A stretch of DNA of 64,000 bases, taken from JAXGMQ01 sp040768585 (lineage in GTDB: Bacteria > Caldisericota > Caldisericia > JAAYUI01). The notes below the pieces were generated by a model. It saw only the letters and a program-made list of their open reading frames with translations, searched no databases and was not told the origin of the DNA. Within the stretch, counting starts at the first letter, position 1; every line of letters begins with the position of its first letter. The DNA lies in NCBI GenBank assembly GCA_040768585.1, contig JAXGMQ010000001.1:1798001-1862000 (forward strand), in the 5' to 3' direction. The translations under genes and the position numbers were made by a program. Shown here in pieces: positions 8,838 through 16,615 of the stretch.

Positions 8838-9512
8838 ATGGCCGTTAACAAGAAAAAAGGCGTAAAGGCACCAAAACAGCAAAAGCAGGGACAGCAGGGA
8901 AAGTCTGCCGTTGCAAAAGTCGGTGTCTCAAGCAAGGTCGTAACAAAGAAGCTCCCGAAGTGTAACTACATCGACAAGTACAGGAGCGAGGTTGTTGAGG
9001 CTCTCATGAAGCGTTTCAACTACGACAACGTCATGCAGGTTCCCAGATTCGTCAAGATGTCTGTGAACCGAGGCGTTGGCGAGGTTACCGTCAACCCGAA
9101 AGCAATGGACTCAACCGTTGATGAGCTTTACATCATCACACAACAGCGTCCAACCATTCGCAAAGCAAAGAAGTCAATCGCAAACTTCAAGCTCCGCGAA
9201 GGAATGGCAATCGGTTGCATGGTTACTCTTCGTGGAAACCAAATGTACTCGTTCATGGAGAAGCTCATCGAGACAGCACTTCCTCGTATCCGCGACTTTA
9301 AGGGACTCCCACCAAACTCATTTGATGGCAGAGGAAACTACACGTTTGGTATCCGCGAGCAGCTCATCTTCCCTGAGATCGACTACGACAAGGTTGACAA
9401 GACCCGTGGTTTCAATGTTTCGATTGTGACAACAGCAAGAACTGATGAGGAAGCAAAAGCTCTTCTTGAGCTTATGGGATTCCCGTTCAGAGACATCCGA
9501 GGAGAGCAGTAA
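8838..9512 (+). CDS. rplE: 50S ribosomal protein L5 with N-terminal Lys-rich extension
   Basis: L5 binds 5S rRNA and touches the P-site tRNA. The conserved domain starts near residue 45 (YIDKYRSEVVEALMKRFNYDN) and runs to a normal end with GMFPFRDI-like GFPFRDIRG. The first about 44 residues are an extra, low-complexity Lys/Gln/Ala/Val-rich tail, making 224 residues instead of about 180. A ribosome binding site (GAGGTAAAGG) precedes the early ATG, so the extension is probably real. Such tails often bind rRNA; that is inference. Confidence 0.95.
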   Translation: MAVNKKKGVKAPKQQKQGQQGKSAVAKVGVSSKVVTKKLPKCNYIDKYRSEVVEALMKRFNYDNVMQVPRFVKMSVNRGVGEVTVNPKAMDSTVDELYIITQQRPTIRKAKKSIANFKLREGMAIGCMVTLRGNQMYSFMEKLIETALPRIRDFKGLPPNSFDGRGNYTFGIREQLIFPEIDYDKVDKTRGFNVSIVTTARTDEEAKALLELMGFPFRDIRGEQ

Positions 9513-9698
9513 ATGGCAAGACTTGCAATGATCAATAAGGCCAATAAGACCCCAAAGTACTCAACTCGCAAGACTAACCGTTGTATGGTTTGTGGTAGAC
9601 CCAGAGCATACTATAGAAAGTTTGGACTTTGCAGACTTTGCCTGAGAAAACTTGCAAATGAAGGCAAGATTCCGGGTCTCGTAAAAGCGTCCTGGTAA
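9513..9698 (+). CDS. rpsZ: 30S ribosomal protein S14, zinc-binding type Z
   Basis: S14 is a 30S head protein. This is the short 61-residue zinc form, with Cys24, Cys27, Cys40 and Cys43 spaced CxxC...CxxC and the ending GxIPGLVKASW. It begins directly after the rplE stop codon (TAAATG), so it is translationally coupled to L5. Confidence 0.97.
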   Translation: MARLAMINKANKTPKYSTRKTNRCMVCGRPRAYYRKFGLCRLCLRKLANEGKIPGLVKASW

Positions 9699-9709
9699 GG
9701 GGAGATGGC

Positions 9710-10108
9710 ATGAATATCACAGATCCAATAGCAGATATGATAACTCGAATCAGGAATGCTGGAATGGTCGAGTTGACAACAACCAACGTCCCTCACTCCA
9801 ATCTCAAAGAGGAACTAGCAAGAGTTCTCAAAGAGAGCGGATACCTCCAGGATTACAAAGCCATGGAAGTTGATGGACGCAAACAGCTTCGACTGTTTAT
9901 CAAATATCAGGAAGACAAAACCCCAGTCGTCTCTAGCATCAAGAGAATCAGCAAGTGTGGTCGAAGAGTTTATTACTCACACGACAAGATACCAAGGATT
10001 CTCAGAGGAATGGGCGTAATCATAATGTCTACCCCAAAAGGTTTGATGACCGATCACGAAGCCCGAAAAATCAGACAGGGCGGCGAAGCGCTCATCTCTG
10101 TCTGGTAG
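9710..10108 (+). CDS. rpsH: 30S ribosomal protein S8
   Basis: S8 is a primary 16S central-domain binder and in E. coli the repressor of the spc operon. The 132 residues start M-N-x-x-DPIADMITRIRNA, a diagnostic N-terminus, and end with GGEALISVW. A GGGGAG ribosome binding site precedes the ATG. Confidence 0.97.
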   Translation: MNITDPIADMITRIRNAGMVELTTTNVPHSNLKEELARVLKESGYLQDYKAMEVDGRKQLRLFIKYQEDKTPVVSSIKRISKCGRRVYYSHDKIPRILRGMGVIIMSTPKGLMTDHEARKIRQGGEALISVW

Positions 10109-10121
10109 GAGGAGTTTACAC

Positions 10122-10673
10122 ATGTCACGCGTAGGAAAAAAACCAATTGAAGTCCCAAAGGGTGTGGAGGTCACTATCAGTGACACCCCTCTTGGTCAGA
10201 AAGTGACTGTCAAGGGCAAACTTGGAACACTCGAGCGCATCTTCAAGCCATCAATCAAGATTTCCATGGATGAGGGGATCATCTCGGTTGAGCGTTCATC
10301 AGAACTAAAGAGCGTTCAGCAGCTCCACGGAACAACAAGAGCGCACATTGCTAATATGGTTGAAGGCGTTTCGAATGGATTCAAGAAGGTCCTTCTGATC
10401 ACAGGTGTTGGTTACAAGGCCAAAGCCGAAGGCAAAAAACTCACACTCAATGTCGGCTACTCTCACCCCGTCGAGATGGCGGTTCCGGAGGGTCTCACAT
10501 GCGCAACACCAAAGGACAACAGGATCGAGATCGAGGGATTCAACAAGGAAACACTTGGCGCATTCGCAAGAGACATCAGACAGCATCGCACGCCAGACCC
10601 ATACAAAGCCAAGGGTATCCGTTATGATAACGAGATCGTAAGACGCAAAGCCGGCAAGGCTATGTCCAAATAA
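10122..10673 (+). CDS. rplF: 50S ribosomal protein L6
   Basis: L6 contacts the sarcin-ricin loop region of the large subunit. The 183 residues start MSRVGKKPIEVPKGV and contain the duplicated fold and the conserved IRxxRxPDPYKAKGIRY segment. It follows AGGAGG and is spaced normally from rpsH and rplR. Confidence 0.97.
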   Translation: MSRVGKKPIEVPKGVEVTISDTPLGQKVTVKGKLGTLERIFKPSIKISMDEGIISVERSSELKSVQQLHGTTRAHIANMVEGVSNGFKKVLLITGVGYKAKAEGKKLTLNVGYSHPVEMAVPEGLTCATPKDNRIEIEGFNKETLGAFARDIRQHRTPDPYKAKGIRYDNEIVRRKAGKAMSK

Positions 10674-10684
10674 GGAGGCTAGAG

Positions 10685-11044
10685 GTGTTTAACCCTATAG
10701 ACAAAAACAAGGAAAGAATCAGAAGGAAGTTGTCTATCCGTAAGAAAATCTCTGGCACCTCAGAGCGTCCGAGGATGACATTCTTCAGAAGTTTGAAGCA
10801 TGTATCAACACAGATTATAGACGACACAAAAGGTGTCACCATAGTCTCGGCTGGTACATATGAAAATGGTATTGGTATCTCAGGCAAGAATGTTGATGCA
10901 GCAACAAAACTCGGCGAGGCAATCGCAAAGAGAGCTCTTGATGCTGGAATCACAACCGTTGTCTTTGACAGATCGGGTTACCTTTATCATGGTAGAGTGA
11001 AGGCTTTTGCAGATGCAGCGCGCAAAGCCGGACTTAAGTTCTAA
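10685..11044 (+). CDS. rplR: 50S ribosomal protein L18
   Basis: L18 binds 5S rRNA with L5. The start codon is GTG, 9 nt after a strong AAGGAGG. The 119 residues contain the family core RP-R-x-x-x-FRS-KH-xx-Q-I-DD and the end VFDRSGYLYHGRVKAFADAARKAGLKF. Confidence 0.96.
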   Translation: MFNPIDKNKERIRRKLSIRKKISGTSERPRMTFFRSLKHVSTQIIDDTKGVTIVSAGTYENGIGISGKNVDAATKLGEAIAKRALDAGITTVVFDRSGYLYHGRVKAFADAARKAGLKF

Positions 11045-11055
11045 GGAGAGGAATC

Positions 11056-11577
11056 ATGGCAGAATTTCGCAGAAAAATGACTCGTGAAGAAGAAGATCCC
11101 TTCGAGGAACAGATTGTAAAGATTGACAGAGTGTCCAAGACTGTAAAAGGTGGTAAGAGGATGCGTTTCAGAGTCCTCGTCGTTGTTGGACACAAAGAAG
11201 ATAAGTCTGTTGGTATCGGACTTGGTAAAGCCAAAGAAATTCCGGTGGCAATCCGCAAGGCAGTCACTAGGGCAAAGAGAGACATGGTCAAGGTTCCAAT
11301 AAGAGGAACAACAGTGCCTCATGATGCCCTCGCAAAGACTGGCGGAGTAAAGGTTTTCCTTAGCCCGGCGGTTCCCGGCACCGGTATCATCGCAGGTGGC
11401 GCTGTCCGTATGGTTCTTGAGAAGGCAGGACTTCATGATGTCATCACTAAGGCGCATGGTTCAACCAATGCCATGAACCTTGCAAAAACAACAATCAAAG
11501 CCCTCAAGATGCTCAAGGATCCAGTTGATTACGCTAAGACTCGCGGTATCACACTCGCGCAGTTGTTTGGCAGATAG
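11056..11577 (+). CDS. rpsE: 30S ribosomal protein S5
   Basis: S5 controls decoding accuracy and lines the mRNA entry site. The 173 residues contain the dsRBD-like N-terminal domain (VVGHKEDKSVGIGLGKAKE) and the C-terminal core with AVPGTGIIAGGAVRMVLE. The next gene is rplO; the rpmD (L30) gene that usually lies between them is absent. Confidence 0.97.
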   Translation: MAEFRRKMTREEEDPFEEQIVKIDRVSKTVKGGKRMRFRVLVVVGHKEDKSVGIGLGKAKEIPVAIRKAVTRAKRDMVKVPIRGTTVPHDALAKTGGVKVFLSPAVPGTGIIAGGAVRMVLEKAGLHDVITKAHGSTNAMNLAKTTIKALKMLKDPVDYAKTRGITLAQLFGR

Positions 11578-11589
11578 AGGTTTGTGGAT

Positions 11590-12132
11590 ATGAATTTGCA
11601 TAATCTAAAACCAGCCGAAGGCTCAAAAAAAAGAAGAAAGACTATTGGTAGAGGACCAGGTTCGGGCAAGGGCAAGTGCTCAGGTTTCGGACACAAAGGA
11701 GCCAAAGCCAGAGCGGGTCGCGGCAAGGGTTACGGAAGCGGATACGAAGGTGGACAGACAAGGTCTTATATGCGACTCCCGAAGATCAAGGGATGGCGCA
11801 ACAAGCTCATCCGTCCGCTTCGCATCGCTGAGGTTAAGCTTGGCGATCTCAATATCATTCCAGCTGGCACTGATGTGAACCTTGAAGTTCTCTGGCAGTA
11901 TGGTCTCGTCAGAAAGACCGACCAGGGATACAAGATTCTCGGTGGCGGTGAGCTCAAGACAGCCCTCAACTTCAAGAGAGCAAGAGCCACAAAACCAGCA
12001 GTCGAGGCCGTAAAAAAAGCCGGCGGAACGATTGAACTTGTTACCACTTCCAATGAAGAGTCGGCAGCTCCAGCACCGAAGGTTGAAGAGAAGCCAGAAG
12101 AAAAAGCTGAAGAAACGGAACAAGGAGAATAA
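11590..12132 (+). CDS. rplO: 50S ribosomal protein L15 with acidic C-terminal tail
   Basis: L15 is a late-assembly large-subunit protein. The ATG at 11590 is preferred to an in-frame GTG at 11584 because AGAGG is then 9 nt away. The Gly/Arg-rich N-terminal arm (GRGPGSGKGKCSGFGHKGAKAR) and the core are typical. The last about 25 residues form an Ala/Pro/Glu-rich acidic tail (PEEKAEETEQGE) that most L15 proteins lack, giving 180 residues instead of about 147. Confidence 0.96.
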   Translation: MNLHNLKPAEGSKKRRKTIGRGPGSGKGKCSGFGHKGAKARAGRGKGYGSGYEGGQTRSYMRLPKIKGWRNKLIRPLRIAEVKLGDLNIIPAGTDVNLEVLWQYGLVRKTDQGYKILGGGELKTALNFKRARATKPAVEAVKKAGGTIELVTTSNEESAAPAPKVEEKPEEKAEETEQGE

Positions 12133-12135
12133 CCC

Positions 12136-13446
12136 ATGTGGAAAACCATCAGAAACGCCTGGAACATCCCGGAGCTTAGAAGTCGAATCGGTGTAACCCT
12201 CGGTCTTTTCATGCTCTTCAGGCTGGGCAACCATATCACGCTGCCCGGCATCAATAGGGTGGCGCTTTACGCCATGAGCCAACAGGGCGGTTTCCTTGGA
12301 CTTCTCAACATGTTCTCAGGCGGCGGACTGCTTAATATCTCGCTCTTCTCACTCGGCGTAATCCCGTATATCAACGCCTCAATTATTCTAAACCTTCTCC
12401 AGACCGTTATCCCCGCACTCGATAAGATGGTGCGTGAAGGCGGAATGGAAGGCAGAAGAAAGATGGCGCAGATAACGAAGTGGGTCACAGTTGGTCTTGC
12501 TTCGCTTCAGGCGTTTTCATTCGCCTTCATTCTCTACCCAAACATTCTTAAGAGCGTTGGTATGGGTCAGGTTGATCTCTATGTTGTAGATAGCCTCTCA
12601 CTCAAGCTGTTTGCTGCATTCTTGCTTATCGCTGGTTCATTCCTGCTCGTTTGGCTCGGTGAAGTTATGACCGAGAAGGGCATCGGCAACGGTGTCTCAC
12701 TCATCATCTTCGCTGGTATCATTGCCAGACTCATCCCAGGATTTGCATCAATCACAGAGAATATTCGTGGTGGAGCGCTTGACATTATCACGTTCGTGCT
12801 CTTCATTGCGATATTTATTCTCTTCATTGGTCTGGTTATTTGGGCTTATGAGGCGGAACGAAGGGTTCCTGTGCAACATGCTAAGAGAATCGTTGGAAGG
12901 CGTATGTATGGCGGTCAGACAACATACATACCACTCAGACTTATCCAGGCCGGTGTTCTTCCAATCATCTTTGCATCAGCGGTTATCACCTTCCCACAGG
13001 TTATCGGTAGTTTCCTCTCCCAGGGTTCATGGTGGAACACAGTTGTGGTTGCCAACCTTTCGTCAACAACGAGTTGGGTATACAATGTCGCATTCTTCTT
13101 GTTAGTCGTCTTCTTCACCTATTTCTACACCTCAATGCAGTACGATCCGGAGAGACTCTCCGAAGACCTACAGAAGCAGGGAGGATTTGTGCCAGGTGTC
13201 AGACCAGGTGATGCGACAAAGAAGTATTTCCAGGATGTTCTTGCGAAGGTTACACTCCCAGCGTCTATTTTCCTCGGAGCTCTTGCCGTGCTTCCAAACA
13301 TATTCCTCAAGAACCAACCCACGTTCTCCTCTATGTTTATCGGCGGCACTGGAATCCTCATCACCATTGGTGTAGCTCTCGAAACTGTGAACCAGATCGA
13401 ATCCTACCTCACAATGCGAAACTATGAGGGCTTCCTAGGAAAATGA
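12136..13446 (+). CDS. secY: Sec translocon channel subunit SecY
   Basis: SecY forms the protein-conducting channel of the inner membrane. The 436 residues hold the expected ten membrane helices, the plug-region GGGLLNISLFSLGVIPYI, the GEVMTEKGIGNGVS motif and the cytosolic C5 loop with PVQHAKRIVGRR. It is the usual last gene of the spc block, followed by adk with a 4-nt overlap. Confidence 0.98.
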   Translation: MWKTIRNAWNIPELRSRIGVTLGLFMLFRLGNHITLPGINRVALYAMSQQGGFLGLLNMFSGGGLLNISLFSLGVIPYINASIILNLLQTVIPALDKMVREGGMEGRRKMAQITKWVTVGLASLQAFSFAFILYPNILKSVGMGQVDLYVVDSLSLKLFAAFLLIAGSFLLVWLGEVMTEKGIGNGVSLIIFAGIIARLIPGFASITENIRGGALDIITFVLFIAIFILFIGLVIWAYEAERRVPVQHAKRIVGRRMYGGQTTYIPLRLIQAGVLPIIFASAVITFPQVIGSFLSQGSWWNTVVVANLSSTTSWVYNVAFFLLVVFFTYFYTSMQYDPERLSEDLQKQGGFVPGVRPGDATKKYFQDVLAKVTLPASIFLGALAVLPNIFLKNQPTFSSMFIGGTGILITIGVALETVNQIESYLTMRNYEGFLGK

Positions 13447-14063
13447 GGCTGATTCTCCTTGGACCACCTGGGTCTGGAAAGGGGACAGCCGCAAGGTCAC
13501 TCTCTGAAAGACTCGCAGTGCCATCGGTTATTGCATCTGACCTTCTCAGGGAAGAGATTGCAAAAGGCACGGAGATGGGACAAGAGATATCTGGATATAT
13601 GACAACAGGCGGGCTCGTGCCAGATCACCTCGTGGTCTCGGTAGTTCTGCCTAACCTTGAAAAACTGAATGGATTTATTCTTGACGGATATCCAAGAACG
13701 GTAGTCCAGGCTGAAAAGCTCGAAGAGTACAGCAGTAATCACCATGCGGACATTGACGCTGTTGTTTATTTCGATCTTCCGCTTGAGGTGGCAATGGCTC
13801 GCAATCGTGCGAGAATGACCTGCGCAAGTTGTGGTTTTTCTCCACCTGCGGGAGCCGAGGTTTGCCCTAATTGTGGTGGAGCTTTGAACAGAAGACTTGA
13901 TGATGAGGATGATGTGATAGAGATTCGGTTCTCACATTATCTTGAATCCACCAAGCCTCTTGTTGATTTCTACTCCAGGCGGGATATACTTCTTCGGATT
14001 GACGCGAGTAAGTCGATTAAAGATGTCGAAACCTCGATTCTTTCAGGGCTTGGGTTAGCTTAG
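13443..14063 (+). CDS. adk: Adenylate kinase, zinc-LID type
   Basis: Adenylate kinase converts ATP and AMP to two ADP. The P-loop GPPGSGKGT is at residues 7-15, the AMP-site DGYPRT near 81-86, and the LID contains Cys127, Cys130, Cys141 and Cys144. That four-Cys zinc LID is typical of Gram-positive and many thermophilic or deep-branching enzymes. The 206 residues make it slightly short. The start overlaps the secY stop, and map starts one base after its own stop. Confidence 0.96.
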   Translation: MRLILLGPPGSGKGTAARSLSERLAVPSVIASDLLREEIAKGTEMGQEISGYMTTGGLVPDHLVVSVVLPNLEKLNGFILDGYPRTVVQAEKLEEYSSNHHADIDAVVYFDLPLEVAMARNRARMTCASCGFSPPAGAEVCPNCGGALNRRLDDEDDVIEIRFSHYLESTKPLVDFYSRRDILLRIDASKSIKDVETSILSGLGLA

Positions 14064-14064
14064 A

Positions 14065-14823
14065 ATGATTGTACTCAAGTCAAAAAGAGAAATTGAGGCG
14101 ATGAGAGAACTTGGTGGAATTCTCGCCAAGATTCTCGGAACCTTGAAAACAAACGCCAAACCAGGTATTACAACCAAAAGGTTAGATGAAATCGCCGAAA
14201 CCGAATGCGGTAAATTCGGTGTCAATGCGTCGAGTTATGGTTATCATGGTTTCCCTGGTCATCTGTGCATTTCGCTGAATCAGACTGTGATTCACGGAAT
14301 TCCAGGTGACACAAAGATAAAAAATGGGGACATGGTAAGTTTTGACTTGGTGATTGACAGAGATGGACTGTTTGTTGACTCGGCAGTCACGTTTGCTGTT
14401 GGCAAACCAACCGCATTGCAGGCAAAACTCATGGAAGTCACTCATGAGGCGCTTCTGCTCGGAATCGATAAGGCTGTCCCTGGGAATAGAATTGGAGACA
14501 TCTCCTCTATTGTCCAGAGCTTTGTCGAGAAAAACGGTTTTTCGGTCATTCGGGATTTCGTGGGTCATGGTGTGGGTAGCGCAATGCACGAAGAGCCCCA
14601 GATTCCAAACTTTGGAAGATCGGGCACGGGAGTATTGATAAAACCCGGTATGACTCTTGCGATCGAGCCCATGGTTGCAGCCGGTGATTGGCATATTGAT
14701 GTGTCCGACGATGGATGGACAGCGGACACAAGAGATGGCTCACTATCCTGTCACTTCGAGCACACCATTGCTGTGACAGAAGATGGGAAGCCAATTATTT
14801 TAACAAGTGAGACAAACAACTAA
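14065..14823 (+). CDS. map: Methionine aminopeptidase, type I
   Basis: The enzyme removes the initiator Met from nascent proteins using two metal ions. The 252-residue length fits the short type-I class. Recognisable blocks are GHLCISLNQTVIHGIP (active-site His), SFDLVIDRDGLFVDSA (metal-binding Asp), GHGVGSAMHEEP (metal His) and LAIEPM (metal Glu). It follows adk by one base and precedes infA, the order common in bacterial spc operons. Confidence 0.97.
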   Translation: MIVLKSKREIEAMRELGGILAKILGTLKTNAKPGITTKRLDEIAETECGKFGVNASSYGYHGFPGHLCISLNQTVIHGIPGDTKIKNGDMVSFDLVIDRDGLFVDSAVTFAVGKPTALQAKLMEVTHEALLLGIDKAVPGNRIGDISSIVQSFVEKNGFSVIRDFVGHGVGSAMHEEPQIPNFGRSGTGVLIKPGMTLAIEPMVAAGDWHIDVSDDGWTADTRDGSLSCHFEHTIAVTEDGKPIILTSETNN

Positions 14824-14837
14824 CAGAAGGGGGTTGC

Positions 14838-15056
14838 GTGGCTGACTCAAGAGAAGTTATAGAGACCGAGGCCGTGGTGCTTGAAACACTGCCGTCTGCC
14901 ATGTTTAAGGTAAAACTGGCAAACGGAAAAGTGATTCTTGCGCACATATCAGGCAGAATGAGGATGCATTTCATCAGAATTCTGCCAGGGGACAGAGTTC
15001 GAATAGAACTCACTCCGTACGACCTCTCTCGAGCGCGTATTACCTACCGACTGTAA
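14838..15056 (+). CDS. infA: Translation initiation factor IF-1
   Basis: IF-1 blocks the A site during initiation. The 72-residue OB-fold protein contains LPSAMFKVKLANGKVILAHISGRMR and RITYR at the end, both diagnostic. The start codon is GTG, preceded by AGAAGGGGG. Confidence 0.96.
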   Translation: MADSREVIETEAVVLETLPSAMFKVKLANGKVILAHISGRMRMHFIRILPGDRVRIELTPYDLSRARITYRL

Positions 15057-15069
15057 GGAGGAACATAAG

Positions 15070-15183
15070 GTGAAGGTTCGAGTTTCAGTAAAGCCAATAT
15101 GTGAAAAGTGCAAAATGATCCGCCGTAAGGGCAGGGTCATGGTTATCTGTGAGAATCCAAAGCACAAGCAGCGACAGAAATAG
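15070..15183 (+). CDS. rpmJ: 50S ribosomal protein L36, zinc form
   Basis: This is a 37-residue protein starting at GTG 15070 after an AAGGAGG site and ending at TAG before rpsM. The translation begins VKVRVSVKPICEKCK, matching the L36 N-terminus. The zinc ligands Cys11, Cys14, Cys27 and His32 are all present. It sits between infA and rpsM, its standard place. Confidence 0.96.
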   Translation: MKVRVSVKPICEKCKMIRRKGRVMVICENPKHKQRQK

Positions 15184-15192
15184 GAGGAAGCA

Positions 15193-15564
15193 ATGCCACG
15201 AATTTCGGGTATAGACATTCCAGCAAATAAGCGAGTCGACATTTCGCTTCGTTACATCTACGGTATTGGCCCGGCCAATGCAGTCGAGATTGTTCAGAAG
15301 GCTGGTATTGACGCGAACAAGCGGATGAGTGAGCTCAAGGAAGAAGAGATTGAGAAACTCCGTGAGATCATTACCAATGAGTACAAGGTCGAGGGAGACC
15401 TCAGAAAAGAAGTCACCCAGAACATCAAGAGACTCATTGATATCGGCAGCTACAGAGGACTCCGTCATAAGCGCGGTCTTCCGGTTCGTGGTCAGAGAAC
15501 ACGCACAAATGCGCGAACACGCAAGGGTCGCGCTCGCACTGTCGGTGTGGTGAGAAAGAAGTAG
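15193..15564 (+). CDS. rpsM: 30S ribosomal protein S13
   Basis: S13 forms bridge B1 with the large subunit and contacts P-site tRNA. The 123 residues contain ISGIDIPANKRV near the start, the helix-two-turn-helix GIGxxxA segment, and the C-terminal SYRGLRHKRGLPVRGQRTRTNARTRKG tail in family form. AGGAGG precedes the ATG. Confidence 0.97.
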   Translation: MPRISGIDIPANKRVDISLRYIYGIGPANAVEIVQKAGIDANKRMSELKEEEIEKLREIITNEYKVEGDLRKEVTQNIKRLIDIGSYRGLRHKRGLPVRGQRTRTNARTRKGRARTVGVVRKK

Positions 15565-15575
15565 GCAGGTAAGAA

Positions 15576-15962
15576 ATGGCAAAACAGGCAAAAACAAAAA
15601 AGCGCGTAAAGAAGCTGGTCGCTGACGGCAGAATCTATATTCACAGCAGCTTCAACAACTGCATTGTGACCGTCACAGACCGTGGTGGTGATGTTCTTGC
15701 GTGGTCATCGGGTGGTCATGCTGGTTTCAAGGGAACCAGAAAAGGCACAGCCTTTGCAGCCCAGGTTGCCGCTCAGAACGCCTGCAAAAAGGCGCTTGAC
15801 ATGGGTATGAAGGAAGCAAAGCTCATCATCAAGGGACCAGGTTCGGGCAGAGAAACAGCAATCCGTGCTATTGGAAACTCGGGCATCACAATAACATCAA
15901 TCAAGGACGTCACACCCATTCCACACAATGGTTGCAGACCTCCAAAGATGAGAAGAGTATAA
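15576..15962 (+). CDS. rpsK: 30S ribosomal protein S11
   Basis: S11 sits on the 30S platform near the exiting mRNA. The 128 residues contain SFNNCIVTVTDRGGDVLAWSS and the conserved ending IKDVTPIPHNGCRPPKMRRV. Confidence 0.97.
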   Translation: MAKQAKTKKRVKKLVADGRIYIHSSFNNCIVTVTDRGGDVLAWSSGGHAGFKGTRKGTAFAAQVAAQNACKKALDMGMKEAKLIIKGPGSGRETAIRAIGNSGITITSIKDVTPIPHNGCRPPKMRRV

Positions 15963-15973
15963 GAGGATAAGAA

Positions 15974-16606
15974 ATGGGAAGATATACAGGCGCTGTTTGT
16001 AGGCTATGTCGCAGAGAGAAAGCAAAGCTCTACCTGAAGGGCTCGAGATGCTTTGGTGCGAAGTGTCCAGTTGAGGGCAACTTCTTCGTCCCAGGCATGC
16101 ACGGTCCAAAGAAACGACCGAAAGAAAAAATGTCGGATTACGCTCTGCACCTTCGTGAGAAACAGAAAGTCCGCAGAATGTATGGACTTCTTGAGCGTCA
16201 GTTCAAGAATTATTTCTTTGAGGCGAAGAAACAGAGAGAGATCCCGACAGGCGACAAGCTCATGGAACTCGTTGAGAGAAGACTCGACAATGTTATTTTC
16301 AGAGCATCACTGGCACCAAGCAGAACATCAGCAAGGCAAATAGTCACACACGCACATATCAAGGTCAACGGTAGAAGACTCGACGTTCCATCATACATTG
16401 TCAAACCTGGCGATGTCATTGAGGTAAAACAGAAGTCACGCAACCATAATCTCATCAATGAAGCTGTCAAATCTCCTGTAACTCCACCATCGTGGATGTC
16501 GATGGATCAGAAGAACTACAAGATTGAAATACTTCGTGCGCCATCCACAGCAGACATTGATACACCAGTCAACATTCAACTTGTGGTCGAATACTATTCC
16601 AGGTAG
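15974..16606 (+). CDS. rpsD: 30S ribosomal protein S4, zinc form
   Basis: S4 nucleates 30S assembly and influences decoding accuracy. The 210 residues include the N-terminal zinc site Cys9, Cys12, Cys26, Cys31 (the C+ form of S4) and the S4 RNA-binding domain around RLDNVIFRASLAPSRTSARQIVTHAHI. It lies between rpsK and rpoA as usual. Confidence 0.97.
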   Translation: MGRYTGAVCRLCRREKAKLYLKGSRCFGAKCPVEGNFFVPGMHGPKKRPKEKMSDYALHLREKQKVRRMYGLLERQFKNYFFEAKKQREIPTGDKLMELVERRLDNVIFRASLAPSRTSARQIVTHAHIKVNGRRLDVPSYIVKPGDVIEVKQKSRNHNLINEAVKSPVTPPSWMSMDQKNYKIEILRAPSTADIDTPVNIQLVVEYYSR

Positions 16607-16615
16607 GGGGGGAAA

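Noticed and set aside
11680..12282. 200-codon open frame on the - strand opposite rplO and secY
   Set aside because: It is antisense to two certain genes, has no family resemblance, and its length follows from the codon usage of the + strand genes.
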